Positions 44,273 through 52,134 of a DNA stretch of 64,000 nt are shown here, piece by piece. The notes under the pieces were generated by a model. The model was not told the origin of the DNA. It saw nothing but the letters and a program-made list of their open reading frames with translations, and did not search any database. Location of the stretch: contig JAYPPR010000003.1 of assembly GCA_038131595.1 (NCBI GenBank), positions 1 through 64,000 of the forward strand, in the 5' to 3' direction. The position numbers and the translations under genes were made by a program. The DNA comes from UBA9926 sp038131595. GTDB taxonomy: Bacteria > Pseudomonadota > Gammaproteobacteria > Pseudomonadales > Azotimanducaceae. Within the stretch, counting starts at the first letter, position 1, and every line of letters begins with the position of its first letter.

Positions 44273-45574
44273 ATGGTCAAGTTTTCCTCCACGACAGCCA
44301 TTGCGATCGTTATCGCCAATATGATTGGCACCGGCGTGTTTACGAGTCTTGGCTTTCAGCTGATGGATGTTCAATCTGGCAGCGCCATTTTGCTGCTTTG
44401 GGTCATCGGGGGCATCGCTGCTCTTTGCGGAGCGCTGACTTACGCAGAACTCGGCTCTCAGTTGCCAAGATCCGGTGGTGAGTACAACTTCTTGGGGCGC
44501 TTGTATCATCCCGCGATGGGGTTTGTTTCTGGCTGGATTTCTATCACCATCGGATTTGCTGCCCCAATTGCGCTCGCCGCGATGACCTTTGCTGCCTACC
44601 TTGGGTCGGCCTTCGAGGGATTATCAAGAGAGATGCTCGCAGTGGGTCTGATTCTCTCGCTCACGGTTTTGCATGGTGTGACGCGGTCGCTAAGCGGCGG
44701 TACTCAGGTTGTGTTCACTGCTTTGAAAGTGGCGTTAGTAGTGGGGTTTTCGGTAGCAGCGCTGACGGTCGGCGAGACCCGTTCTATTGATTTCTCTTTT
44801 GGTGAGGCAGAGATCGCTTATCTCGGCAGCGGCGCGTTCGCAGTGTCACTCATTTATGTGAACTATGCCTACACAGGTTGGAATGCAGCGACCTATCTGA
44901 TCGATGAGGTGGACGAGCCCGCGAGGAATCTGCCCAAAATTCTTATTGCCGGGACGGGCCTCGTGATGCTGAGCTATGTCCTACTCAACTACGTCTTTTT
45001 GAGCGTTGCCCCCATCGAAGCGATGCAAGGGAAAATTGAAATCGGCATGATCGCTGCCGATTACGCGTTTGGTGAAGCGGGTGGGCGAGCGATGGGGATT
45101 ACGTTGTCACTGCTGCTGATATCCACTGTGTCGGCAATGCTGATGGCAGGGCCGAGAGTGCTTCAAGTTATTGGTCAGGACTTTCATCTATTCCGGTGGT
45201 TAGCCAAAACAAACCGAGACGGTATCCCCATGACTGCGATCTGGGCGGTTGCACTGCTCAGTGTGGCGCTGGTGCTGTCGTCAAGCTTTGAATCGGTACT
45301 CGTTTTTTCAGGCTTTATCCTCGCGCTGAACACTTTCTTCGCGGTTGGAGGCATTTTTGTCTTGCGAGCTCGGCAAAAACGGGACGGAACGCCACTCGAT
45401 GGTTACCGAACCTGGGGGTATCCCCTGACGCCGCTGCTTTATCTTGCGCTCACGGGTTGGACCCTGGTGTTCATTTTCATCGAGCGCCCTGTCGAAGCGC
45501 TCGCAGCTGTATTGATGATTGCAGCGGGATTGGGTCTTTATTGGTTCTCTGAGCGAAAAGGCGGGGTCAGTTAG
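44273..45574 (+). CDS. APC-family amino-acid permease
   Basis: A 433-aa inner-membrane transporter with about 12 helices. The first helix carries the family motif IANMIGTGVFTSLG, whose broken segment binds the amino-acid backbone. TYAELGSQLPRSGGEYNFL follows, another hallmark of the amino acid-polyamine-organocation family. Helix 6 lies near YVNYAYTGWNAATYLIDEV. The substrate cannot be read from sequence. GAGGG precedes the ATG. It is co-directional with the exchanger gene, and its last four bases overlap the convergent dienoyl-CoA isomerase gene. Confidence 0.9.
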   Translation: MVKFSSTTAIAIVIANMIGTGVFTSLGFQLMDVQSGSAILLLWVIGGIAALCGALTYAELGSQLPRSGGEYNFLGRLYHPAMGFVSGWISITIGFAAPIALAAMTFAAYLGSAFEGLSREMLAVGLILSLTVLHGVTRSLSGGTQVVFTALKVALVVGFSVAALTVGETRSIDFSFGEAEIAYLGSGAFAVSLIYVNYAYTGWNAATYLIDEVDEPARNLPKILIAGTGLVMLSYVLLNYVFLSVAPIEAMQGKIEIGMIAADYAFGEAGGRAMGITLSLLLISTVSAMLMAGPRVLQVIGQDFHLFRWLAKTNRDGIPMTAIWAVALLSVALVLSSSFESVLVFSGFILALNTFFAVGGIFVLRARQKRDGTPLDGYRTWGYPLTPLLYLALTGWTLVFIFIERPVEALAAVLMIAAGLGLYWFSERKGGVS

Positions 45575-46425
45575 CCCTTAGTCTTCCCATCTCGAATGGC
45601 GGGTAATTCGACAAAGTTGCCCGGTCGACGCTCAGACCGAGCGAGCATCGCCTCTTGGATCTCTTCTTTCTGAAAATGAGAGGCATTCCAGATAGCCACA
45701 TAGTCCAGTCCATCCTGTGTGGTGTGGTCTCTTGCGTAGTTAATCATTCGTTTACAACCGTAGACGGCTAGTGGCGCTTTACTCGCTATTTCAGCAGCGA
45801 TGGACATGACGCCTTCAATCAATGCCTCGTGAGAGTCAAAGACCTGGTTAACGAGGCCCATCTCTTTGGCTTCGATAGCGCTTACTGCTCGCCCGGTATA
45901 GGCCATTTCTCTGACATAGCCCTCTGGGATCAGTTTGACCAATCGGGGAAAGGTTCCAACATCCGCAGTGAGTCCAATGTTGGTCTCGAAAATCGTGAAG
46001 TAGGCATCGGCGCTGGCGTACCGGATATCACAAGCGGTCACTAGATCGACGCCCCCGCCGATACACCCGCCCTGAATCGCGACCAGAACTGGGATACGAC
46101 AGGCCTCCAGAATGGTAAAGGAATCCTGCATATGACGGGCGTGATCGTAAAACGCGCTGGGCGCTTGTCGAGCACGCATTGATTCATCGGACGAATTTGA
46201 CGATGGAGCGGATGCAAATGCTGTGGTGTCCAGTCCTGACGAGAAGTGGGGGCCTGTGGAACTGATCACAATCACTCTTGCTAACGAGCCTTCGTCAATC
46301 TCTCTGACAATCTTCGGTAGCTCTGCCCAGAAGGCGGGGTTCATACTGTTTCGCTTGTCTGGGCGATTTAACGTGATGTGCGCAATCTGGTTATCGATTC
46401 CGACATCAAAGCAGGAGTAGGTCAT
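45571..46425 (-). CDS. Crotonase, delta(3,5)-delta(2,4)-dienoyl-CoA isomerase-like (ECH1)
   Basis: A 284-aa crotonase closest in style to animal and plant ECH1. The segment VDLVTACDIRYASADAYF is followed by FETNIGLTADVGTFPRL. The three acidic residues used by ECH1 are all conserved: Asp in ADAYF, Glu in FETN and Asp in TADVG. It should shift conjugated double bonds during breakdown of unsaturated fatty acids. The oxyanion-hole stretch FSSGLDTTAF is also ECH1-like. The ATG lacks a strong ribosome binding site. It lies downstream of btuB on the same strand, separated by the 22-bp repeat array, and is convergent with the permease. Confidence 0.9.
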   Translation of the reverse strand: MTYSCFDVGIDNQIAHITLNRPDKRNSMNPAFWAELPKIVREIDEGSLARVIVISSTGPHFSSGLDTTAFASAPSSNSSDESMRARQAPSAFYDHARHMQDSFTILEACRIPVLVAIQGGCIGGGVDLVTACDIRYASADAYFTIFETNIGLTADVGTFPRLVKLIPEGYVREMAYTGRAVSAIEAKEMGLVNQVFDSHEALIEGVMSIAAEIASKAPLAVYGCKRMINYARDHTTQDGLDYVAIWNASHFQKEEIQEAMLARSERRPGNFVELPAIRDGKTKG

Positions 46426-46500
46426 GGTTCAGTATTTCCAAGCATCAATGGTCAATACAGTATGTTCGAAAGCCCTTGGCGCATTCAACGCGTTCAACGA

Positions 46501-46660
46501 GAGCCTTCAGCGCGCAGCCATTGAGAGCCTTCAGCGCAGCCATTGAGAGCCTTCAGCGCATTCATCGAGAGCTTCTGCCCAATCAATAAGAGCCTTCAGC
46601 CCAATCAATAAGAGCCTTCAGCCCAATCAATAAGAGCCTTCAGCCCAATCAATAAGAGCG
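46501..46660. repeat. 22-bp tandem repeat overlapping the 3' end of btuB
   Basis: Units begin at 46501, 46525, 46547, 46569, 46590, 46612, 46634 and a partial one at 46656. The best copies read AATCAATAAGAGCCTTCAGC plus CC. The right-hand copies are near identical; the left-hand copies are diverged (AATC replaced by CATT or CATC). The last copy contains the stop codon and final codons of btuB, so the array appears to have grown from the gene's own 3' end. A 22-bp unit is not a multiple of three and lacks spacers, so it is neither coding nor CRISPR. Its effect on btuB mRNA ends or on the next gene is unknown. Confidence 0.93.
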
Positions 46661-48667
46661 CACCCATCGAAAGCCAGTCATGAGTTGTCGCTCGGAGCCT
46701 CGATAACCAAAGACCTCTTCGTAGGATTCATTGAGTGAGTTTTCAACATTGGCAAACCACTCCCAACGCTCGCTCAGCGTATAGCGCAGGCCCAATGAAA
46801 CCAGGGTGTAGCCCGGAAGTGAGACAAGTGCTTGGTAGGGCGGCGTTGGTGGAAAGTGGAGGTCTGATATGTCGCTGGACCGTTTGACAGTGACCGCAAA
46901 TTGCCAGTTCTTGAGCGAAGCGTTTAGACCAACAAAGCCCGTGTGCTTAGGCCGCCTAAGTTCCAATTCTCCGGACGGTGAGGTGGATCGTGTGTATTGG
47001 TAGCTCCATCGCCAGTTGAGTAGGTCGGTCATTTGGTAGCCGCCTTCAAACTCAACGCCCTCGCGTTCGCTGATGCCATCTTCATTCACTGCAGTAAAGG
47101 CGCCGAGTGCTGGTGAAAAGCTAAAACCGTTGATTTCGTTGTTGAGCTCCGAGGCGTAGACGTGAAGGCTGAATCTAAATGCGGATTCAGCATCGCCCAC
47201 ATGGAGTCCAATGTCCCAGCTTTCACTGGACTCTGGATCGAGGTCAGGGTTGCCAAGGAAGCTGGTGTAGTAGCCGAAACGCTCGATAAAACTAGGGTTT
47301 TTGATGCCTTTGCCAAGTGCGGCGGAGAGCGAAAAGGGCCAGGCGACGGGTGCGATGCGAGTCTGCCACTGGAAGCTGGACGCATTGCCGAAGTCTGAGT
47401 TGTCATCATTCCTAACGCTTAACGTACTCGTCAGGCTAGACAGCGTAAAAAGATATTCAAGGCTGATACCAGTCTGTTCGGTACGGCGGGATTGATTCGG
47501 GTCTCCAAAAAAATCTGGCGCGGCCGAGAAGGCGTAGCGCTCAATTTCTCTCTCTAATGCTGCAGATATGCCGTGTCGACTGCTTTGCCACTGACCTAGC
47601 CACTCGAGTTTCCGTTTACTGCCTTTACTTCGATTGGCGCCATAAGTCTGATCTTGTGTGTGATTGATTGATTGAGATCCCTGGTAGGTGAGCGATTGGG
47701 CAAATTGATCGTTGACTTGATGTCGTAGCGCCAATGAGCCTAACCAGCCCTCACTGTCGGTATGGTTATCGCCATCAGTGGGCAGGCCCGTCGATGAAAA
47801 ATCGATGGCATCGAAGTCAACCTTGCTTCGGGTGTGCCTCATTTGTGCATCGATTCTCAGTGCACCACGCAAATCTGATCGGATGCCGAGCGTTGCGGTA
47901 CGTTGAGACGAACCATCTTGTTCGCTGCCGATTCGAGCGATGTTCTGTTTTGGAGAGGACGAGTGGTTGAACCCGAGATCAAGCTGGTGATTGTTCCAGC
48001 GATTGCCCCACTCGATACCGACTCGATTTGCATCGCGATTGCCGAGGGCCGTGGTGAGGGCAGTGCGAGGCTTGTTGCTTGAACGCGAACGGGTCGTGAT
48101 GTGAATGGCACCCGCCAGCGCATCACTGCCCCACAGCGCGCTTTGAGGGCCACGGGTGATCTCAATACGCTCGATTTGATCGATAGGAAACTGGGCAAAA
48201 TTGAATTCGCTCCCCTGGGTGACGTCGTTGGCTTCGACGCCGTCGATCAGCACCAGGACATGATTCGCTTCAGCGCCGCGCATTCTCACTTGCGTTAACG
48301 TGCCATTGGGGCCCTGCCGGCTGACACTAATGCCTGGGTAGCCCAGCAGCAGGTCAGCGAGGGTTTGCGCACCTTGATTGCGAATAGTCTCTTGATCGAT
48401 CACCGTGACGGCCGCGCCTATCTGATTTAGGGAGAGGGGAAGCCTCGATGCAGTGACGGTTATCGTGTCTGTCACGCGATCCTCGGCGATGGTTGTACTG
48501 CCTGTGAAAATGAGAAGTGCGAGGAGTGCAGCTTGGATCCGAGGGGTGCTCGGTGATTGCTTTCCTGAGTTGTTTTTATCACCACGGGGCCTAACAAGCG
48601 CCGGCTCGATGTAAGCGGTTTTGATGACGTGTTGATTGTCTGTGATGAGCAATGTGCGCTCGATCAT
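46649..48667 (-). CDS. btuB: TonB-dependent vitamin B12 receptor BtuB
   Basis: An outer-membrane cobalamin transporter of about 672 aa. The TonB-box-like region TDTITVTASRLP is followed by the plug with IRNQGAQTLADLLLGYPGISV, VRMRGAEANHVLVLIDGVEAND and RIEITRGPQSALWGSDALAG, the BtuB pattern. The barrel ends with GFRWVRSY. A cobalamin riboswitch lies upstream, which supports the assignment. The ATG at 48667 has AAGGGG six bases upstream. The predicted hydrophobic signal core (ALLALLIFTGSTTIA) begins about 45 residues after this Met, so the N-region is unusually long and the true start may differ, although no better start is visible. The stop codon lies inside the last unit of a tandem repeat. 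Confidence 0.93.
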   Translation of the reverse strand: MIERTLLITDNQHVIKTAYIEPALVRPRGDKNNSGKQSPSTPRIQAALLALLIFTGSTTIAEDRVTDTITVTASRLPLSLNQIGAAVTVIDQETIRNQGAQTLADLLLGYPGISVSRQGPNGTLTQVRMRGAEANHVLVLIDGVEANDVTQGSEFNFAQFPIDQIERIEITRGPQSALWGSDALAGAIHITTRSRSSNKPRTALTTALGNRDANRVGIEWGNRWNNHQLDLGFNHSSSPKQNIARIGSEQDGSSQRTATLGIRSDLRGALRIDAQMRHTRSKVDFDAIDFSSTGLPTDGDNHTDSEGWLGSLALRHQVNDQFAQSLTYQGSQSINHTQDQTYGANRSKGSKRKLEWLGQWQSSRHGISAALEREIERYAFSAAPDFFGDPNQSRRTEQTGISLEYLFTLSSLTSTLSVRNDDNSDFGNASSFQWQTRIAPVAWPFSLSAALGKGIKNPSFIERFGYYTSFLGNPDLDPESSESWDIGLHVGDAESAFRFSLHVYASELNNEINGFSFSPALGAFTAVNEDGISEREGVEFEGGYQMTDLLNWRWSYQYTRSTSPSGELELRRPKHTGFVGLNASLKNWQFAVTVKRSSDISDLHFPPTPPYQALVSLPGYTLVSLGLRYTLSERWEWFANVENSLNESYEEVFGYRGSERQLMTGFRWVRSY

Positions 48668-48774
48668 GGCGGGCCCCTTATTCAAGTGTAGATTCGACTA
48701 CGCGTGATTAGGGAGGGATCGAGCAGCGCTGCGCTAGTTCCCGCCTCCGCCCGCCGCAGAGTCAGTCTCCTTTG

Positions 48775-48945
48775 TCATAGGCCGGTCTCCGGGCTTACAA
48801 GGCGAGATTCGCTGACCGGATCGCCTTCCCATACTGACCGTTGTCGGTCGTTACAGTGGCACATCTATCCGGTATCTTGCTTACCGTTGCGGGGGCAGCA
48901 TCGGTCTTTCACCGATTTCCCGTTTCATCCCACACTGCATTGATT
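48775..48945 (-). promoter_or_regulatory. Cobalamin (B12) riboswitch
   Basis: On the minus strand the aptamer shows GGGAAATCGGTGAAAGACCG, then the core GCTGCCCCCGCAACGG, a GGGAAGGCG segment and the B12 box AAGCCCGGAGACCGGCC. These are the conserved parts of the cobalamin riboswitch, about 100 bases before btuB. Downstream, GGCGGGC (minus strand, 48749-48755) is complementary to GCCCGCC (48668-48674) directly before the btuB ATG. That pairing would hide the ribosome binding site and suggests translational repression when B12 is bound. Confidence 0.95.
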
Positions 48946-49468
48946 GGGTCATCAAATGGCTCGGTCTGCGAGCCTCGCGACGATCAATAAGTGGAACACC
49001 TGCGACGAATGTCACGATACCTTGGCGTGCGGTGATGTCAATGAAAACAGTCTTCACTCACCAAAATCACTCGCAAAGGCGCGAAGATCGACCATGAGAT
49101 ATTGACGGTGCGCATAATAACTCCGATGTAAAGCAGCGCTTCAAGGTGAGCCGCTTACAAAAGTTGAGTCTCGAGACGCTCTACCAGCTGTGCTGTTTCC
49201 AGTGATCGAGCCCTCAACCGTCATCGATTTAGGCGCCACCACGAAGACAGTGCCCCTGGCGCAATGCGCTCAGTCGACAGGCTAACTGGCGAGCAGTGTT
49301 TCACAATCCGTCCCATCGGGAGTGAACTGTGTTAGCAGGGCTCGCTTGGCGTCAGAAAGCATTAACTAGGGCAATGTCTACGACTTAGTCAAATCCCGTA
49401 CGCACTCCTCTTGGGCCCGATAACGCCTACAATAGGGGTCCTAGTAGGCAGGCATAGGAGCGCCACCC
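48946..49468. other. Divergent intergenic region between btuB riboswitch and SGNH gene
   Basis: 523 bases without a supported gene. It holds CAGCTGGTAGAGCG (49177-49190, minus strand), which resembles a tRNA D-arm, but no cloverleaf can be completed. The right end carries the AGGAG site of the SGNH gene. The btuB promoter should lie just right of the riboswitch. Confidence 0.4.
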
Positions 49469-50251
49469 ATGTTGAGACTCAGCTTGTTGTGGGGCTTTGC
49501 ACTGATGTTGATGCCGGCGTTGCTCATACAAGGCTGGTGGGTTAGGAAGCGAGCCATCCGAATGGGCCCTGCGGATGGACCGAGTCGCGGCTTCGCGGCG
49601 GAAGAGAAGAATCAAAGCAGAAAGAGAGATGGTGCGACCGTATCGAGCGAGACGACCAATCAGCCGCTCAAGCTATTGGGCCTTGGAGATAGTGTCATCG
49701 CGGGTGTCGGGCTTGCCTCCACCGAATTAACGGTAACTGCGCGGCTGGCCGACCGATTAAACCAGCACCTCGGAAGGGCCATTGACTGGCGCATCCTAGG
49801 GGAAGATGGCGCCAAAATTAGCGATACGCAGCGCTTGCTGGCAGCAACAGAATCTGGGTCGTTTGACTGGATTGTGGTCTCTGTGGGCGTCAACGATGTG
49901 ACTGGGCTAACGTCTTTGGTTCGGTGGCAGCAGGGGTTACTGGGACTCATTAGCGAGATTAGGTCGAGAAGTAGTCATGCTACCGTTGTGTTTCTTCAGC
50001 TACCGCCCATGGGACGGTTCGAGATGATCCCGCAGCCGCTTCGAGCAGTGCTCGGCATTCGGGCGGCGATGCTGCGACAAGTATTGACCTGGATTGTTGA
50101 GGCTCACCGCGGCGTTTGGATGATCGATCCGAGTCGCCTGTTTGATCCCGCTTATATGGCCGAGGATGGCTATCATCCCAACGAAACAGCGGTTGACTGG
50201 ATGGCGAGCGAGATCTGCGAGACCGTCAATGTCACTGAAAGCGCAAGTTGA
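49469..50251 (+). CDS. SGNH/GDSL-type hydrolase with N-terminal membrane anchor
   Basis: A 260-aa esterase/lipase-like protein. Residues 3-22 form a hydrophobic helix (LSLLWGFALMLMPALLIQGW) followed by WVRKR, so the enzyme is probably tethered to the inner membrane with its catalytic domain outside or inside. The SGNH blocks are visible: GLGDSVIAGVGL with the nucleophile Ser, a Gly in ILGEDGAKI, the Asn in VGVND, and DGYHPNETAV with the catalytic Asp and His. Family members cleave lipids, acyl groups on sugars or thioesters. AGGAG lies eight bases before the ATG. It stands alone, 138 bases before the dienelactone hydrolase gene on the same strand. Confidence 0.88.
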   Translation: MLRLSLLWGFALMLMPALLIQGWWVRKRAIRMGPADGPSRGFAAEEKNQSRKRDGATVSSETTNQPLKLLGLGDSVIAGVGLASTELTVTARLADRLNQHLGRAIDWRILGEDGAKISDTQRLLAATESGSFDWIVVSVGVNDVTGLTSLVRWQQGLLGLISEIRSRSSHATVVFLQLPPMGRFEMIPQPLRAVLGIRAAMLRQVLTWIVEAHRGVWMIDPSRLFDPAYMAEDGYHPNETAVDWMASEICETVNVTESAS

Positions 50252-50389
50252 GGGATGATAGATCCCGCTTTATGCTGGGCGAGAATTGGCGAGGAGGGTT
50301 CAATTTTGCTGCTTGCCCCGCCAAGCGAATGTGGGGAAGTTGGTTGCGATTGGACTAACGGATAAGAGAAAAGGTAAGGAACAAAGCAT

Positions 50390-51097
50390 ATGGAAAGCAG
50401 GCTGATTGAGTACGATGACGATGGAACAGTTTTAGAGGGTTATTTTGTAACGCCTGATGCTGCTCCGCGCCCGCTGGTGCTCGTAGCTCATGATTGGACG
50501 GGTCGAAGACAATATGCCCAAGACAAAGCGAACGAGATGGCTGAGCGGGGCTATGCTGCCTTTGCGCTCGACATGTATGGCAAGGGTGTGTTTGGACGGG
50601 ACGGTGACGTTGAATACAACACTAGCCTAATGAGTCCGCTGGCCGGCGATCGAGCCAAATTACGGAAGCGAATACGAGCAGCGCTCGGAGCCGGACGTGC
50701 CCAACCGGAGGTTGATGCATCCAAAGTGGCCGCGATCGGATACTGTTTTGGTGGCATGTGTGTGCTTGAATTGGCTCGAGACGGGGCTGATGTACAAGGT
50801 GTCGTCAGTGTTCACGGTATTTTTAGTCCAGGGGATGTGGACAACGCATCAATCACCGCGAAGGTGCTTTGCCTACATGGTCACGACGATCCAATGGTTC
50901 CACCCGAGCAAGTGGTGGCGTTTGAGCAAGAAATGACCGAAGCCGATGTCGATTGGCAGATGCATGTTTATGGTCAAACGACTCACGCGTTCACCAATCC
51001 GGGTGCAAACAATCCAGACTTTGGCACTGTGTTCTCAGAGCGGGCCAATCGTCGTGCTGACAAAGCCACCACCGACTTCTTTAACGAACTATTTTGA
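50390..51097 (+). CDS. Dienelactone hydrolase family protein
   Basis: A 235-aa alpha/beta hydrolase of the DLH family. The nucleophile is Cys in GYCFGGMC near residue 122, the Asp is in HGHDDPMVP, and the His is in QTTHAFTNPG. The presence of Cys rather than Ser is normal for DLH. The proteins hydrolyse dienelactones in chlorocatechol pathways, but most genomic copies act on unknown esters. AAGGAA lies about 10 bases before the ATG. There is no signal peptide. It is convergent with the Nudix gene, with a 94-base gap. Confidence 0.9.
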   Translation: MESRLIEYDDDGTVLEGYFVTPDAAPRPLVLVAHDWTGRRQYAQDKANEMAERGYAAFALDMYGKGVFGRDGDVEYNTSLMSPLAGDRAKLRKRIRAALGAGRAQPEVDASKVAAIGYCFGGMCVLELARDGADVQGVVSVHGIFSPGDVDNASITAKVLCLHGHDDPMVPPEQVVAFEQEMTEADVDWQMHVYGQTTHAFTNPGANNPDFGTVFSERANRRADKATTDFFNELF

Positions 51098-51191
51098 GTA
51101 AGGCAGCCGGCGAGGCCTCTCTGCTGGCTGAATGCTCACGCCGCTTAGCGCTAAAAAGGTTAGGGGAGAGCGCAGCCGAGTGCTCGCGCTC

Positions 51192-51710
51192 CTATAACTT
51201 TGGCGGAGTGCCCTGCCCCAACGGATCAACGCGAAAGCTAACCAAGCGCTCTCCACTAAATTGGAAGTAGGCATCGACTGACTCACCACTCAGTACTTGA
51301 GGCAGCCAATACTGATCGTCCTCCCACATTTTTTCATACGGAATGTCTTGAACATCAACCCAAATCGGTTTTGCCTCTGCGGTTTCGTGCGGTTCTCCGT
51401 CAAATTGGTCAGTCACAAAGACGTAGACCAAAATATTGAGATCCTCAACATCACTGAAGAATAGTCGGGCGGCAAGTTGTGGCTCAAAGGCCGTCAAGCC
51501 CACTTCCTCCCAGAGTTCTCGGAGTGCACCCGCTGCAGGCGTCTCGCCCACTTCAATCTTGCCACCAGGACCGTTGATTTTTCCTTGACCTAGCCCGGTC
51601 TTCTTCTCAATAAGCAGCAGCGCGTCGTCCCGACGCACGAAAATGAGCGTCGTTCTTAAATCTGGTTGCCAGCTAATCCAGTCAGTGAGAGAGGGTGCGA
51701 TTGGATTCAT
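51192..51710 (-). CDS. Nudix hydrolase, MTH1/NUDT1-like
   Basis: A 172-aa Nudix enzyme. The Nudix box runs GGKIEVGETPAAGALREL and WEEVGL, complete with the REUxEE core that binds metal. Around it the protein follows eukaryotic MTH1: LLLIEKKTGLGQGKINGPGGK resembles its substrate loop, and MWEDDQYWLPQVL corresponds to MTH1's MWPDDSYW region, which contacts the oxidised base. It should clean oxidised purine nucleotides such as 8-oxo-dGTP from the pool. The ATG at 51710 is preferred to in-frame starts up to 30 codons upstream because the fold begins there. No strong ribosome binding site is present. It is divergent from rpoH. Confidence 0.88.
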   Translation of the reverse strand: MNPIAPSLTDWISWQPDLRTTLIFVRRDDALLLIEKKTGLGQGKINGPGGKIEVGETPAAGALRELWEEVGLTAFEPQLAARLFFSDVEDLNILVYVFVTDQFDGEPHETAEAKPIWVDVQDIPYEKMWEDDQYWLPQVLSGESVDAYFQFSGERLVSFRVDPLGQGTPPKL

Positions 51711-51888
51711 GGTTTCACTCGTTTCATGCGCAAAGTGTAGGCCCGTCGAAGGATGATAAGTGCGACTGGTGGTGCACGCCACTCCACTGGCACTCATCAC
51801 GGGTGATCGGCATGAGGAGTTAGGTTACTCGTTGATCATGAATCACGGTCGCGCGGATCAAGCGTGTGAGCCTTTGGATCATGGCAAT

Positions 51889-51907
51889 CGTAATGCGAAT
51901 CATTCTT
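51889..51907. promoter_or_regulatory. Fur-box-like site upstream of rpoH
   Basis: The 19 bases CGTAATGCGAATCATTCTT match the classical Fur consensus at 13 positions by hand alignment, including AATG and AATCATT. It lies about 40 bases before the rpoH -35 element. It resembles the direct repeats upstream of katG. Which flanking gene it serves is unknown. Confidence 0.4.
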
Positions 51908-51948
51908 AATCAATTGATTTCATTGATAAAAAAAGTTCTCTATTGCCC

Positions 51949-51977
51949 TTGAAATTGTGGGTAAGAGCGCCTATGTA
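51949..51977 (+). promoter_or_regulatory. Probable rpoH promoter
   Basis: TTGAAA (51949-51954) and TATGTA (51972-51977) are separated by exactly 17 bases, fitting a housekeeping sigma-70 promoter. The same DNA also reads CTTGAAA followed 15 bases later by CCTATGTAT, close to a heat-shock-type promoter, so autoregulation is possible. Confidence 0.65.
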
Positions 51978-52134
51978 TAAAAACAAGGAAGAATGTTACT
52001 GCCCAAACGCTGCTTAGTTTGGTGGCCGTAGTTGGAGTCCCGGTTAAAGGGCTGGGCTTGAAACCGGTCTCAAAAAGCAGTTTTGAAAGCAGCATTTTAA
52101 ACGGGGTGAGCGAGGTTAAAGGGAGATAGTTCGC

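Larger units (their letters stand above)
51711..52134. other. Divergent regulatory region between Nudix and rpoH genes
   Basis: 424 bases without a gene. It includes a Fur-like box and the rpoH promoter, both listed separately, and about 150 bases of rpoH leader. AT-rich DNA around 51900-51945 (CATTGATAAAAAAAG) is typical of a promoter UP region. Confidence 0.5.

Noticed and set aside
46501..46660. Possible CRISPR array
   Set aside because: Units are contiguous at 22 bases with no unique spacers, and there are no cas genes nearby.
49177..49190. tRNA-like D-arm sequence on the minus strand (CAGCTGGTAGAGCG)
   Set aside because: The surrounding bases cannot form the anticodon or acceptor stems, and no T-arm motif follows. 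It is probably chance or an old remnant.
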